The notes beneath the pieces are model-generated. The model saw only the letters and a list, made by a program, of their open reading frames with translations. It was not told the origin of the DNA and ran no database searches. The position numbers and the translations under genes were made by a program. Below are positions 8,653 to 18,400 of a DNA stretch of 49,090 nt, one piece after another (position 1 is the stretch's first letter; each line of letters begins with the position of its first letter). Source of the DNA: Phycisphaeraceae bacterium (lineage in GTDB: Bacteria > Planctomycetota > Phycisphaerae > Phycisphaerales > Phycisphaeraceae); contig PBAS01000006.1 of assembly GCA_002716625.1 (NCBI GenBank), forward strand, positions 1 to 49,090, read 5' to 3'.

Positions 8653-10247
8653 ACCAAGAGATCCGCCGTGCTTTTCCTTGGTCCGCTGAAAGTCTGTCCC
8701 CCTCTGGAAAGTAGGATCCACACGAAACCGCCCGAAGACAACAAAATACATAATGCAAATGGAGCCGCCTCGGCAAAATAGGCGTCTTCGCTGTATGACC
8801 ACACATTCACTGCCAGCGTATCGAAATTAAGTGGTGCCAGCAGCATCGTAATTGGCAACTCCTTCATAACAGACAAAAACACCAGAGCAGCACTAATAAT
8901 CAAACTATTTCGCAATAATGGAAGTGTTACTCCCATCAGAATCCTCCAAGAACCGACGCCCAAAGCTCGGGCCGACTCTTCAAGACGTGGTGTGGCAAGG
9001 TATAGGCCACTGCGAATTGGCCCAATCGATTCAGCCAAAAAATGTAGCGAATAGGCAATGATTAAAGGGACGAAACCTTGATAAATCCATCCGCGCAACA
9101 TTGGAATCTTCTGTTCAATCTGCAAGGAAAGGAAAATAAAAGACAACGCGAAGGCCAATGAAGGGATCGCATAACCAATGTATGCTGAACGGCCCAAGAT
9201 AGCGGACCACCGTGCCGGATAGCGTTTTACTAACAAAGCAATGGGCGTGGCCAGTGCAACCGCCATCGCCGCCGCAGGAAAACTAACCGCCAATGAGCGG
9301 GCTAGAGCAGGTAAAACCCCATCAGCAACGGACGCCAATGGTGTCTGAAGGAACCAAAAGACAACAAGTCCAGCCGGTGCAACCACCCCAACCATAATCA
9401 CAATGACCACAAACAAGTAAGCTACAAGCGACCATGATCCCAATTCAATTAGGCTTTTCTTTCGAGGAGTGCCTGCTGTTACACGGTGCAATGTAAGCCC
9501 CCTCAAGAAAAACACATCCGCCATCAGGATTAACATGGCCATCATGATTAGAACCAGAGCAGGAACGGCAAACGCGCCTCGATCCATCGTTTCGTTCGCG
9601 CTGTAAAGGGCTAAACTGAATGTTTCGAACTGCATCAGACTAACCACACCAAAATCTGCAATCACATGTAACGATATAAGTAATCCGCCGGACAACAAGG
9701 CAGGCCGCAACTGGGGTAAAATTACGCGAACTAGCAGGCTTAACCGGCCATGCCCCAATGATCGGCCGGCCTCCTCCAAGGAAGGATCAAGATCACTAAA
9801 TGCGGCGCGTAGATTAAGATACATGTAAGGCATGTTGTACATACCTAATGCCAATAGTGCTCCCCAGTAACCTTTTGGACTTGCAATCACCTGCCCGGTT
9901 AATCGATGCCAAAATCCACCGTAACCACCTAGCGCCAATATAGCGTAGGCCATAATGTAACCGGGCACGGTTAACGGAAGCACCCCTCCAAGTGCCATCC
10001 AACTGCGACCACGAAGATTTGTCTGCGCCGTCAAATAAGCGATTGGCAAAGCCACTAATGAGGAGAAAACCAGGACGCCAAAGGTTAGCGCTGCTGTATT
10101 GCCAAGCAGTTCGATGGTTCGGTAACGAAACAAATCCGCGGCAATTCTGCTTGGATCACGCTGCACTGCATTAATTACAAGGTACGCAACCGGCAGGATA
10201 ACCGCCAGAGCGCTACCCAACGCTGGCACAAGCAAACACCAGGGCAC
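8649..10247 (-). CDS. fbpB: Iron ABC transporter permease, two fused permease domains
   Basis: A 532-residue inner-membrane protein with about 12 hydrophobic helices and two binding-protein-dependent permease modules. The first has the EAA coupling loop EEAGRSLGHGRLSLLVRVILPQ at about residues 157-178, the second EESARALGVGSWRILMGVTLP near 425-445 (both shortened here by motif). This fused arrangement is typical of the FbpB/SfuB ferric importers. The likely start is GTG at 10247, since no ATG occurs between it and the in-frame stop upstream, and no clear Shine-Dalgarno is seen; the frame could begin a few codons earlier. The binding-protein gene ends 23 bases upstream and the ATPase start overlaps its stop. 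Confidence 0.92.
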   Translation of the reverse strand: MPWCLLVPALGSALAVILPVAYLVINAVQRDPSRIAADLFRYRTIELLGNTAALTFGVLVFSSLVALPIAYLTAQTNLRGRSWMALGGVLPLTVPGYIMAYAILALGGYGGFWHRLTGQVIASPKGYWGALLALGMYNMPYMYLNLRAAFSDLDPSLEEAGRSLGHGRLSLLVRVILPQLRPALLSGGLLISLHVIADFGVVSLMQFETFSLALYSANETMDRGAFAVPALVLIMMAMLILMADVFFLRGLTLHRVTAGTPRKKSLIELGSWSLVAYLFVVIVIMVGVVAPAGLVVFWFLQTPLASVADGVLPALARSLAVSFPAAAMAVALATPIALLVKRYPARWSAILGRSAYIGYAIPSLAFALSFIFLSLQIEQKIPMLRGWIYQGFVPLIIAYSLHFLAESIGPIRSGLYLATPRLEESARALGVGSWRILMGVTLPLLRNSLIISAALVFLSVMKELPITMLLAPLNFDTLAVNVWSYSEDAYFAEAAPFALCILLSSGGFVWILLSRGGQTFSGPRKSTADLLV

Positions 10248-10270
10248 ACGTCGATGGAATACAGCAGCGT

Positions 10271-11290
10271 TTATAGCAACCCAACCTCCTTAAGCATTGC
10301 GATCGTATCCGCCACATCACTCAGTTCGTCCAACTTCACCGATGGCGCAAGTTCCAACAACCTCTCATGAGAGACCAACCGACTCGATGCCTCCACCCCA
10401 TCAATGACAGGATACTCAAACACTTGTTTGGCAAAGTACTGCTGGGCTCTAGCAGAAAGCAAGAAGTGGACAAATTTCATCGCTAGCTCTTGGTTCGGCG
10501 AGTACTTGACAACCCCAATTCCAGCCACGTTGACCAGGTTACCGATATCCCCCGGTGCAAAAAATTGCTGCTCAACGGGAAACTGATCATCATTCGCTTT
10601 GAACCGCAACAGGTAATAGTGATTCGGCAAACCCAAATCGATCTCCCCTGCAGCCAAGGCCTTAAGGATCGGCGTATTCTTAGCATAATTACGGGTACCA
10701 TTGATTTTCATGGCTACCAGCCATTTCTTGGTTCGACCATCGCCCCATGAATTACGCATTGCGGTCACTGCAGCCTGAAATGATGCATTCGTCGGGGCCC
10801 AACCCACACGCCCCTTCCACTTTGGATCCACCAATTCTTCAAGTCGCTGTGGCAGTTCCTCGCGCGATACCCTGAGCGGTGCAAAGGCTAATACCCGAGC
10901 CCGCCCACTAGTTGCCACCCACTGGCCACCTCGATTGCGAAATTGGGGAGGGATCGAATCGACAATTTCCGGATGCAACGATGCCAGAAGTCCGGACTTT
11001 GATAGGACCCCCAAAGAACCTGCATCCTGCGCCCAAAACAGATCCGCTCGACTCTGCTGGCCTTCTTCGACCAACGCCACGGCAAGCTGCGCCGTCTTGG
11101 CATAACGAACCTTCACCCGAATCCCTGTTTCAGACTGAAACTGATTCAATAAAGGCTTCACAAGTGCCTTACTACGACCACAATAAAGCACCAACTGGCC
11201 ACTAGGAACACCCTTGCCAAAGGATGTAAAACAAAACCACCCAACCACCAAAACAACAGGAATAAGATATTTAGCTAAGCGGAAGGACAT
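10271..11290 (-). CDS. fbpA: Iron(III) ABC transporter substrate-binding protein
   Basis: A 339-residue periplasmic-binding protein of the FbpA/AfuA class. Residues 1 to about 25 form a signal peptide (MSFRLAKYLIPVVLVVGWFC). The mature part opens with LVLYCGRSKALVKPL and continues FQSETGIRVKVRY and RADLFWAQDAG, all standard for this family. The adjacent tyrosine pair in PNHYYLLRF corresponds to the iron-ligating tyrosines of FbpA, supporting Fe(III) binding. The ATG at 11290 is chosen because it places the signal peptide at the N-terminus; the longer open frame to 11362 would precede it with 24 unlikely residues. First gene of the importer operon. Confidence 0.9.
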   Translation of the reverse strand: MSFRLAKYLIPVVLVVGWFCFTSFGKGVPSGQLVLYCGRSKALVKPLLNQFQSETGIRVKVRYAKTAQLAVALVEEGQQSRADLFWAQDAGSLGVLSKSGLLASLHPEIVDSIPPQFRNRGGQWVATSGRARVLAFAPLRVSREELPQRLEELVDPKWKGRVGWAPTNASFQAAVTAMRNSWGDGRTKKWLVAMKINGTRNYAKNTPILKALAAGEIDLGLPNHYYLLRFKANDDQFPVEQQFFAPGDIGNLVNVAGIGVVKYSPNQELAMKFVHFLLSARAQQYFAKQVFEYPVIDGVEASSRLVSHERLLELAPSVKLDELSDVADTIAMLKEVGLL

Positions 11291-11412
11291 AGACTGATTC
11301 CCAATTTGAGTACAAGTACAAGCTTGCGCCGAAAGGCGCCAATACAATCCCAGTGCCACCAAATGATATTGAGTCTCAAAAAAGGATCAAGAACAAGCCC
11401 GTTTCCAGCAAA

Positions 11413-13470
11413 TCAGCGGCCATTGAGACGATATGGCTCTCCCCGCCCATACACTACCAGCCGTTCGGTCACCCTCTGGACCAGTGCCTGATTATCCTGC
11501 TCCTGAGCAAGCGCCGCTGCCTTGCGGGCTATTTCCACTGCGTGAGGATAATCACCTGCGTTGGCATAGGTTGCCGCAAGCGTATCAAGAACCATCGGCT
11601 CAACATAATTTGTCAATTCGCAAGCCGCCGTAGCATACTTAATGGCGTCACTTGAGTCGTCATTCTGGTCACCGGGAACGGTTGCCAGAACCCAGGCCAA
11701 GGCATTTAAGGAAATAGGGTTATTCGAGACCCATTGCACTGAATTTCGAAAATATCCGATCGCCTCCGATGACTTGCCATCACTCATTTTCTTCTGTCCC
11801 AGCCAGAAGTTTGCTTCGGCAGCTCGGATCGTAATCGATTGGCCCACCTTGTTGGGATAATCATGCTTCGCATGAGTAGCTAGCCGTGCCACGAGGACAT
11901 GCTCCGGTTCGGATACCCCGCTGGCCAGATTAACGGCCACCCCATAATCATCAATTCGAGGATCTTGCGGACGAAAATCATCCCGTGTTACCTGATTGTG
12001 TATGTATAAACCAATCAAGACCAGGCAAATTGCCAGAGGTATCCGGAGCCACCGTCGTGTACGTATGTCAACCACCACCACCTTCACAAAAACCGCAGCG
12101 TATACGAGAAAAAATGGAACAAGATAGAGACGATAACGCGCAACGGCATAGACCAAACTCAGTGAAGCCGCCATTGCTGTTATATACAACAACAACACAA
12201 GATGGCCGGATAACGAGCAGGTGCTCAGATCTGTTGGTGACGAACTGGGTGGATCGTACGAACCACTTTTATGTTCGCTGCCAAAGCTTGCCAGCTTGGC
12301 CCTGACTACCTGGATTCCCAAGATAATGACTGCCGAAAATGCCGCTGGAAATAGCCACCGAAAATCTGGCATCCACTTCGGCAGGCCCATGATGTTCATA
12401 TAAAATGCATAGGACGTGTTTGCCGGCACTTCCCATTTATTCCAAATCATTGCAAACCGCTGGCCCCAATTGGAGATAAGCAAGCCAAGATCTCCCGAGT
12501 AACTATCCCATACCCCCTTCAACGCTTCTGTCGTGCCTCCCTCTGCCTGATCAAGAATCCTGATCGCCGTAGGCGACAATTGGGTAGGAATCGAGCCCCC
12601 AGCCGGCGCTGTTGCCTCGTTACAGTTGACAAAAAGAATGGATGTCATACCGGAAACGGCAAACGGTGGAGCACCAACAGCAATATTACGCGCCATCAGG
12701 GGCGAAAATCCTATCAGGTAACCGATCGTGATTGCCAGCACTGCAGTCGCTGCATACCGAATTCCCCGGCAGCCAAAATGAACCGCCAAGCTGGTGACCA
12801 CCACCGCAATCATGACCTTGCTCATCTCATGAAAAATGGCAAAAAGACCTGTAAGCAAACCTACCCCCACACACAAAGTCACGATGCCGTGCGTGCCAAG
12901 CTTGGAGGATCGGCCAACTATGAATACCAGACAAAACAGGATGAGCGCTAGAAGAAAAACACCAGGCCCCACTCGCAGGAGTTGTGGTTCAAAATAAAAA
13001 AGCGGCGCATAAAGACATGCCAGAATGCCAGCCAGGCAACCTGCAAACAAACCAGCTAAGCGGAATGCAATCAAAAACATCAAGACACATGTGCCAGCCC
13101 CAATGATTAACTGAACGGCCTTGACCAACGGCAATGAATCGTCGAAAAGCCTGTCTGCCGCCGCTAACACATACGAGTAGGCAGGAGCTTGATAAAACAC
13201 ACGAGGGTTGACCCAACTGGCCCATTTTTGTTCCGATGCAGATGCATGCCAGAGGTGGTAAGGGCGAAACGGATCCTTTGCTAGCCAGCCCTCCGTACGC
13301 AGAAGACGAGCCTGCTCCAGATAGGTGGACATGTCCGTCTGATCCCATTCATGCCATCGGTCCAGTGCTGTACCGCAATATTGCGACCAGTACCCAAAGC
13401 GTATACATAACGCCAGCAAAAAAATGAGTGCAGCTGCCACAATGGTTGGATTGGCGCGGATGATTTTCAT
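11413..13470 (-). CDS. GT39-like (PMT/ArnT type) membrane protein with C-terminal TPR tail
   Basis: A 685-residue integral membrane protein. The N-terminal helix is followed by an extracytoplasmic loop with the acidic HEWDQTDMSTYLEQA, reminiscent of the catalytic Asp loop of lipid-linked-sugar glycosyltransferases, then roughly ten further helices to about residue 500. Residues about 560-680 are TPR-like: ANFWLGQKKMSDGKSSEAI, NALAWVLATVP and VLDTLAATYANAGDY. Likely role: transfer of a sugar or other group at the outer face of the membrane (inference). The tail closely resembles that of the carboxylase homologue at 4.9-7.0 kb. Start ATG at 13470. The 122-base gap to the iron operon suggests separate transcription. 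Confidence 0.75.
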   Translation of the reverse strand: MKIIRANPTIVAAALIFLLALCIRFGYWSQYCGTALDRWHEWDQTDMSTYLEQARLLRTEGWLAKDPFRPYHLWHASASEQKWASWVNPRVFYQAPAYSYVLAAADRLFDDSLPLVKAVQLIIGAGTCVLMFLIAFRLAGLFAGCLAGILACLYAPLFYFEPQLLRVGPGVFLLALILFCLVFIVGRSSKLGTHGIVTLCVGVGLLTGLFAIFHEMSKVMIAVVVTSLAVHFGCRGIRYAATAVLAITIGYLIGFSPLMARNIAVGAPPFAVSGMTSILFVNCNEATAPAGGSIPTQLSPTAIRILDQAEGGTTEALKGVWDSYSGDLGLLISNWGQRFAMIWNKWEVPANTSYAFYMNIMGLPKWMPDFRWLFPAAFSAVIILGIQVVRAKLASFGSEHKSGSYDPPSSSPTDLSTCSLSGHLVLLLYITAMAASLSLVYAVARYRLYLVPFFLVYAAVFVKVVVVDIRTRRWLRIPLAICLVLIGLYIHNQVTRDDFRPQDPRIDDYGVAVNLASGVSEPEHVLVARLATHAKHDYPNKVGQSITIRAAEANFWLGQKKMSDGKSSEAIGYFRNSVQWVSNNPISLNALAWVLATVPGDQNDDSSDAIKYATAACELTNYVEPMVLDTLAATYANAGDYPHAVEIARKAAALAQEQDNQALVQRVTERLVVYGRGEPYRLNGR

Positions 13471-13791
13471 GGCCGCTATTGAATCTAAAAGAAATACGGA
13501 CTAATACGCAGCATTAACCTGAACGCTGAGATGTCATCGACCAATTCTGGCAAGGAGAACCATGACTAAAACGCATATTAAAAAAGTTCCAGAATAACCA
13601 GCACCCAGCGGAAACGAATCCGTGGGCATTAAGCTCTTGCTTCAATCCATGCGTGCCATGATCAGATCATAACGAGACGAGGGACATGCAATAGACGGAC
13701 GCCGCAAATCAAAACAGAAAGGCATGAAGCTTGTTACACCTGGCGCTTGACTGCTGCATATGTGACCGGACTCTCTCAAGCTGATGTCGAT
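13471..13791. other. Intergenic stretch without a recognised gene
   Basis: No credible gene is seen. The one notable item is an 11-codon open frame starting at 13562 (ATGACTAAAACGCAT...) behind a strong AAGGAG at 13552-13557. It is too short to judge and could be chance. No terminator with a T-run is evident. Confidence 0.5.
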
Positions 13792-14316
13792 TTATAATGC
13801 TGCCTTGACAGCATTAATCGCAGCTGCGTAATCTGGCTCCTCAGCAACCTCGGTAACTAGTTGTTTGTATTGAACCGTCCCTTGACGATCCAGTACCAGT
13901 ACCGCCCGCGCCAGCAAACCTAGTTCTTTGATGCACAAGCCATACGCTTCTGCAAACGAGTGGTCTTTGTAGTCAGACAACGTGATAACACTCTCAACCC
14001 CCGCCGCACCACACCAACGCGCTTGGGCAAACGGCAGATCCATGCTCAATGTCAAAACCGCCACGTCATCACCTAAACCAGAAGCCTCTTCATTGAAGCG
14101 GCGGATTTCCGTGTCGCAAACAGGCGTATCCAACGACGGGACGGCGAGGATCACAACCACTTTGCCATCAAACGCCGACAGTTCCACCGGCGACAGGTCA
14201 TTACCTACAGCCGTAAATGACGGCGCCTTGTGCCCCACATCAGGCTGGTCACCAACCAATGTCAAAGGATTACCCTTGAATGTAACTGCTCCAGATCGCT
14301 CAATTATGGTGGTCAT
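13792..14316 (-). CDS. tpx: Thiol peroxidase (atypical 2-Cys peroxiredoxin)
   Basis: A 174-residue peroxiredoxin of the Tpx subfamily. The peroxidatic cysteine is C67 in SLDTPVCDTE and the resolving one C102 in ARWCGAAG, 35 residues apart as in the atypical 2-Cys mechanism. The N-terminus carries the family-specific VTFKGNPLTLVG. It reduces hydrogen peroxide and lipid hydroperoxides in the cytoplasm (or periplasm in some enterics; no signal peptide here). The ATG at 14316 is preferred over the longer frame because AGAAGGAAA precedes it by about 8 bases and the protein then has the normal length. It is divergent from the FmdB-like gene. Confidence 0.95.
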   Translation of the reverse strand: MTTIIERSGAVTFKGNPLTLVGDQPDVGHKAPSFTAVGNDLSPVELSAFDGKVVVILAVPSLDTPVCDTEIRRFNEEASGLGDDVAVLTLSMDLPFAQARWCGAAGVESVITLSDYKDHSFAEAYGLCIKELGLLARAVLVLDRQGTVQYKQLVTEVAEEPDYAAAINAVKAAL

Positions 14317-14449
14317 TGGAAATTTCCTTCTTTTCGCCTCGCGGCAATATTGTAAAATCGACCGCATTGTAGGGCCGGTTACCGACAACGCAATCGTCTG
14401 ATTCCCCGATAACCAATCTGCCATCAGCAACCCGACGGAGTAACCCACC

Positions 14450-14743
14450 ATGCCTATTTATGTCTATGAGGTCATTATCGAGGATGAGGAACATGGACAT
14501 GTATTCGAAGTCATCCAGCGAATATCTGAACCACCGCTCACCAAACATCCCACCACCGGACAGCCGGTAAGACGGATTATCCAAGCGCCGAACCTGCCTA
14601 AAACATGGACAGACCATCATGCCAAGCAGATGTTAAGCGATGAAAATATTACTAGGCACGGCCTTACTCGTTACGAGCGAGGCGCCGATGGGAAATTTGA
14701 TAAAACCGCGGGGAAGGGCCCAGATCAGATCTCGGCTGATTAA
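14450..14743 (+). CDS. FmdB-family-like small protein lacking zinc-ribbon cysteines
   Basis: A 97-residue protein that begins MPIYVYEV and continues FEVIQRISEPPLTKHP and GQPVRRIIQAPN, following the FmdB zinc-ribbon regulator family. Classical members have two CxxC pairs; here there is no cysteine at all: the first pair is replaced by an acidic loop (IEDEEHGH) and the second by HPTTGQ. The remaining tail (KTWTDHHAKQMLSDENI... GKGPDQIS) is well formed and not degenerate, so it is probably a functional metal-free variant. GGAG lies about 9 bases before the ATG. It is divergently transcribed from tpx across 133 bases. Confidence 0.78.
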   Translation: MPIYVYEVIIEDEEHGHVFEVIQRISEPPLTKHPTTGQPVRRIIQAPNLPKTWTDHHAKQMLSDENITRHGLTRYERGADGKFDKTAGKGPDQISAD

Positions 14744-14952
14744 TTGCTTTTGCTCTTTCACGCCACCCACATCTTTTTAATAAACCCGCCATGCCACCCC
14801 TTCCATACCGGCGTGCTAACACCAGTTGCAGTCCAAGAACCCAGCGAAACGTCACAGCCAAGGGTCTCCAGATCTGTTTTTTTGCCCCGCATGTCTTGAC
14901 CTGAGGTTGTGTGCCAGCATACCGTACTAATAAGGGGGGAATTGCAATAATT

Positions 14953-14968
14953 ACGGTCGACCGACCGT
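14953..14968. promoter_or_regulatory. Inverted repeat ACGGTC-GACC-GACCGT, possible operator
   Basis: Perfect 6-base arms around a 4-base centre, in the style of TetR-type operators. It sits 7 bases before GGAGG (14975-14979) and an ATG at 14986 that opens a frame of only 15 codons (to 15033). No regulator gene is adjacent. It may be the leftover control region of a lost gene; function is inference only. Confidence 0.3.
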
Positions 14969-15351
14969 TGTAATGGAGGTTCACAATGTTAGATAGACTG
15001 CTTTGCGGAAAGGTTACGCCCTCCCCACTATGAAATAATACTGAGGAACATACAGTACAAATCTGCACAAGCTGAAAGGGATTCGCGTATGAAGAGAGAG
15101 CCGCACTAGATCCAACTAAAACCAATTGAAACCGGGGATCGGGGTCACTTGGCATGCCCATATAATGTATTGCATTGTTTTATTTTAACAATATTTTCTC
15201 GACATAAATGCTGTTGCGCAATTATCACACTCTTATGAATAGAACCTCCTTCGCCTACTAACGAAGCACGACCATGCATCACCCGCTATTTCATCCTACC
15301 CGAAACCACACCGCCCACGACCGGACAATACGACGCAGCCTAATCGTCCCA

Positions 15352-15365
15352 ATGCATATATGCAT
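15352..15365. promoter_or_regulatory. 14-base perfect palindrome ATGCATATATGCAT
   Basis: A perfect palindrome 25 bases before the Shine-Dalgarno (AGGAGG, 15391-15396) of the large repeat-protein gene. It could be an operator for a dimeric regulator or a mRNA leader element. No second copy was noticed in the window. Confidence 0.3.
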
Positions 15366-15404
15366 ATTGCCGCCCAATCCGCTTTGCCCTAGGAGGACTT
15401 GGTC

Positions 15405-18400
15405 ATGATCCGTATGCCGCGCAAACTCAGGTTCAATCCCACCAAGTCCCAGTCACAGAAAAGTGACAAGCAATACAAAACCATCGCCACCCGCCCATCA
15501 TGCGCTGATATGAAACCATGGCAAGGCCTAGAGACACTTGAAACACGTGTCCTCCTATCAGCTGGCGCCGCCATTCCAACCGATCCAACTTCATCGCAAA
15601 ACCCTCAAGGCACGATCATGGGCACGGTCATGCTGGGTCGTGATGACAACACGAAATGGGACCATCCCGCAACAGGGATGCCAGGCATTACCATCTATAC
15701 TGATTTAAACCGTAATGGCATCCGTGACCATTTCGAACCACAGACAATCACCGAGACAGACAACCCTCGCACCAAGTTTGATGAATCAGGCCGGTACGCA
15801 CTGAGAGAACTGCCGCGCGGCACTTATCTTGTACGCCAAATTGTCCCCAGTGGGCACGAACAGAGTTTCCCAAGTGACCCCCAAGAGCACGAAGTCCGCT
15901 TAGGTGATGGGGACATTGTTTTCAATATCAACTTCCATAATAAACCGTTTCCCATGTCTTCAATTCATGGACTTAAATGGTTGGATGAAAACGGTAATGG
16001 CAAACGTGATCAAAAAGAGTCCGGGTTGGCAGGCGTAACGATATATACGGACCTCAATCTAAATGAAAAACTCGACCCATTTGAACCATACACAAAAACC
16101 CTAGATGACAACCCGATCACCAAATTTGATGAAACCGGGTTTTACTGGCTTAGGGATCTTCCACATGGTTTTTACACCATTCGCGAGGTCATGCCTGACG
16201 GTTTAGTGCAGACGTTTCCCGGGCCTAATGATGGTGGTGTTCATGCAGTAACCCTGGAACCTGGTGTAAACGTTGATGGCATTGATTTTGGAAACCGGCG
16301 CGGCCCGGATGATTTCGGATCGATTCATGGCGTCAAGTGGTTGGATCTAAATGGAAATGGTCAGCGGGAAAGGAACGAGCCGGGGCTGGCCGGCGTGACA
16401 ATCTACCTCGATCTTAACAACAACCGCGTGCTGGATGATGACGAACCAACAACCTTAACGTCAGGTCCCTTGCTGCATACAGACCCGCAGATGAAATCTA
16501 TCCGCCAAGATGCATATGAGATGTCGCGCAAGCATCAAGATATGCACTTCGAACAGTTGTTGGACAAGCGCCGTGTAGGGCACTATGCATTTACGGAACT
16601 TGACCCAGGACACTATACAGTCCGTGAAATAGCACCGGATGGGTTTAGCCAAACGTTCCCCGTGGGGCCGATCCCACTTGCCGAGCAGACCGATGCCGTC
16701 TTGCCGCCCGGTGGGCATTACGTCTTGCTTGAAGCAGGCGACCGGATTAAAGGAATCGACTTCGGCAACCAACCAATTAAACCGGGATCCATTCACGGCA
16801 CCAAGTGGGCTGATCTCAATGGCAACAGCGAAAGGGACCCGGATGAGCCAGGTCTGCCCGGTGTTCTGGTCTACGTCGATCTCAACCACAACGGCATGTT
16901 CGATGAGAATGAACCGCATGCCATAACGATGAAGGACATTCCAGAAACTGACTTTGACGAGGCCGGCATGTACTCGATTGATGACCTCGAACCAGGCCAC
17001 CACGTTGTACGTGAAGTGGTACCCGATGGCTTTCGGCAGACATTTCCACGTATTTTCATGCCGATGCATGATTCCGCAATTAAGCGGAACGGCGATGCAG
17101 ACCTATTTGCAACCATTCTCCCGGACTCAATCGATATCACGCTCACTCCCGGCGAGATCTTTGATACCGTTGTTTCAATCCAAGTCCACCCCTTCTTGCT
17201 TGTGCCTCTAGAAGTTAACGTCGTAGCCTCAAATCCCAATACACCATTTGAAAATCTTACGGGGAGCCTAGCCAATGGCGGTGGTGGTGATACATCCACC
17301 TTTGAAGTTGCACTGCTGGGAACTAGTAATCACCAAGCATTTGACCTTGAAATCATCAATGGGTCGTTTGGAAATTCCAGCCTCATGGGCACCGTCCCCG
17401 TCCGCATCCAATCGGCGGTAGGTGGTGGCAGTCACGATGTCATCGTCCGGCCCGGCGAATCGATCGATCACATCAACTTCGGCAACCAGCCCTTAGGCTT
17501 GGGTTCCGTTCGTGGCATCAAATGGCTGGATGAAAATGGTAATGGTCAGCGTGATGATGATGAACCCGGCCTGCCTGGTGTAACGATTTATTCAGACATC
17601 AACCGTAACGGCCATCTGGACCCTAACGAACCTCGCACGGCTACTGTCGAAGACAGCCCGACCACACTCGTCAATGAAGCAGGACACTACTGGCTGGAAG
17701 GACTTAACGCGCAGATCCACGAGATTCGCGAAGTCGTACCCGATGGATTCGTGCAGACATTCCCACATTGGGGTGCCGAATTGGGCATGTCGCAGACCCA
17801 TGACCATGCGCCCGGCATCGCGCTTGACTTCGACCTTACCGGCGTCGAAGCGCAAGTTATTGCGAATAACATTTTGACGACAGAAATCGAAATGACCGTT
17901 GTGTGGCCCAATTCATGCGGGGCGATCATGGAGCACGAAACAGAATACGCAGTCGAAAATCACGAAATTTTCATCAAGATGTTCGGCAAACAAGGTGGGC
18001 AGGTATGCGCCGAAGTGATCTCACCCCAGTCACAATCCATCCGCATCGAAGGCCTCGATCCAGGGAAATACACCGTATTGGGGACACTACACGAAAATCT
18101 TGACACCAACACCAGCAGAAAGTTTGTGCCAACCTTAGAAGTTGAAGGCATTTTCGAAATTTTGGGTCATAGCTATATCATCGAATTGCACCCCGGCGAA
18201 ACAGTGGATGGCGTCGATTTTGGCAACCGCGTGCGGCATGATGGCTCGATTCATGGAATCAAATGGGTTGACCTCAACGGTGACTCCCAACGCAGCTTGG
18301 ATGAACCGGGGCTAGCCGGTGTAACGGTCTATATGGATCTAAATGAAAACGGCAAACTTGATGATGCTGAACCATATACCCAAACAATCCAAGATGACCC

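Larger units (their letters stand above)
14744..15404. other. 661-base non-coding stretch upstream of the SdrD_B-like gene
   Basis: No convincing gene. A 165-residue minus-strand open frame (14664-15161) overlaps the FmdB-like gene, is compositionally unlike a protein and is rejected. Two small palindromes and a 15-codon open frame are listed separately. The stretch 15175-15240 is markedly A/T-rich and probably holds the promoter of the large surface-protein gene, but no clear -35/-10 pair can be named. Confidence 0.5.

Noticed and set aside
13562..13597. 11-codon frame with strong AAGGAG site
   Set aside because: Too short to support as a gene without conservation data; noted only as part of the intergenic description.
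14664..15161. 165-residue minus-strand open frame
   Set aside because: It overlaps the FmdB-like gene on the other strand, and its translation lacks any family pattern and has the composition of non-coding sequence.
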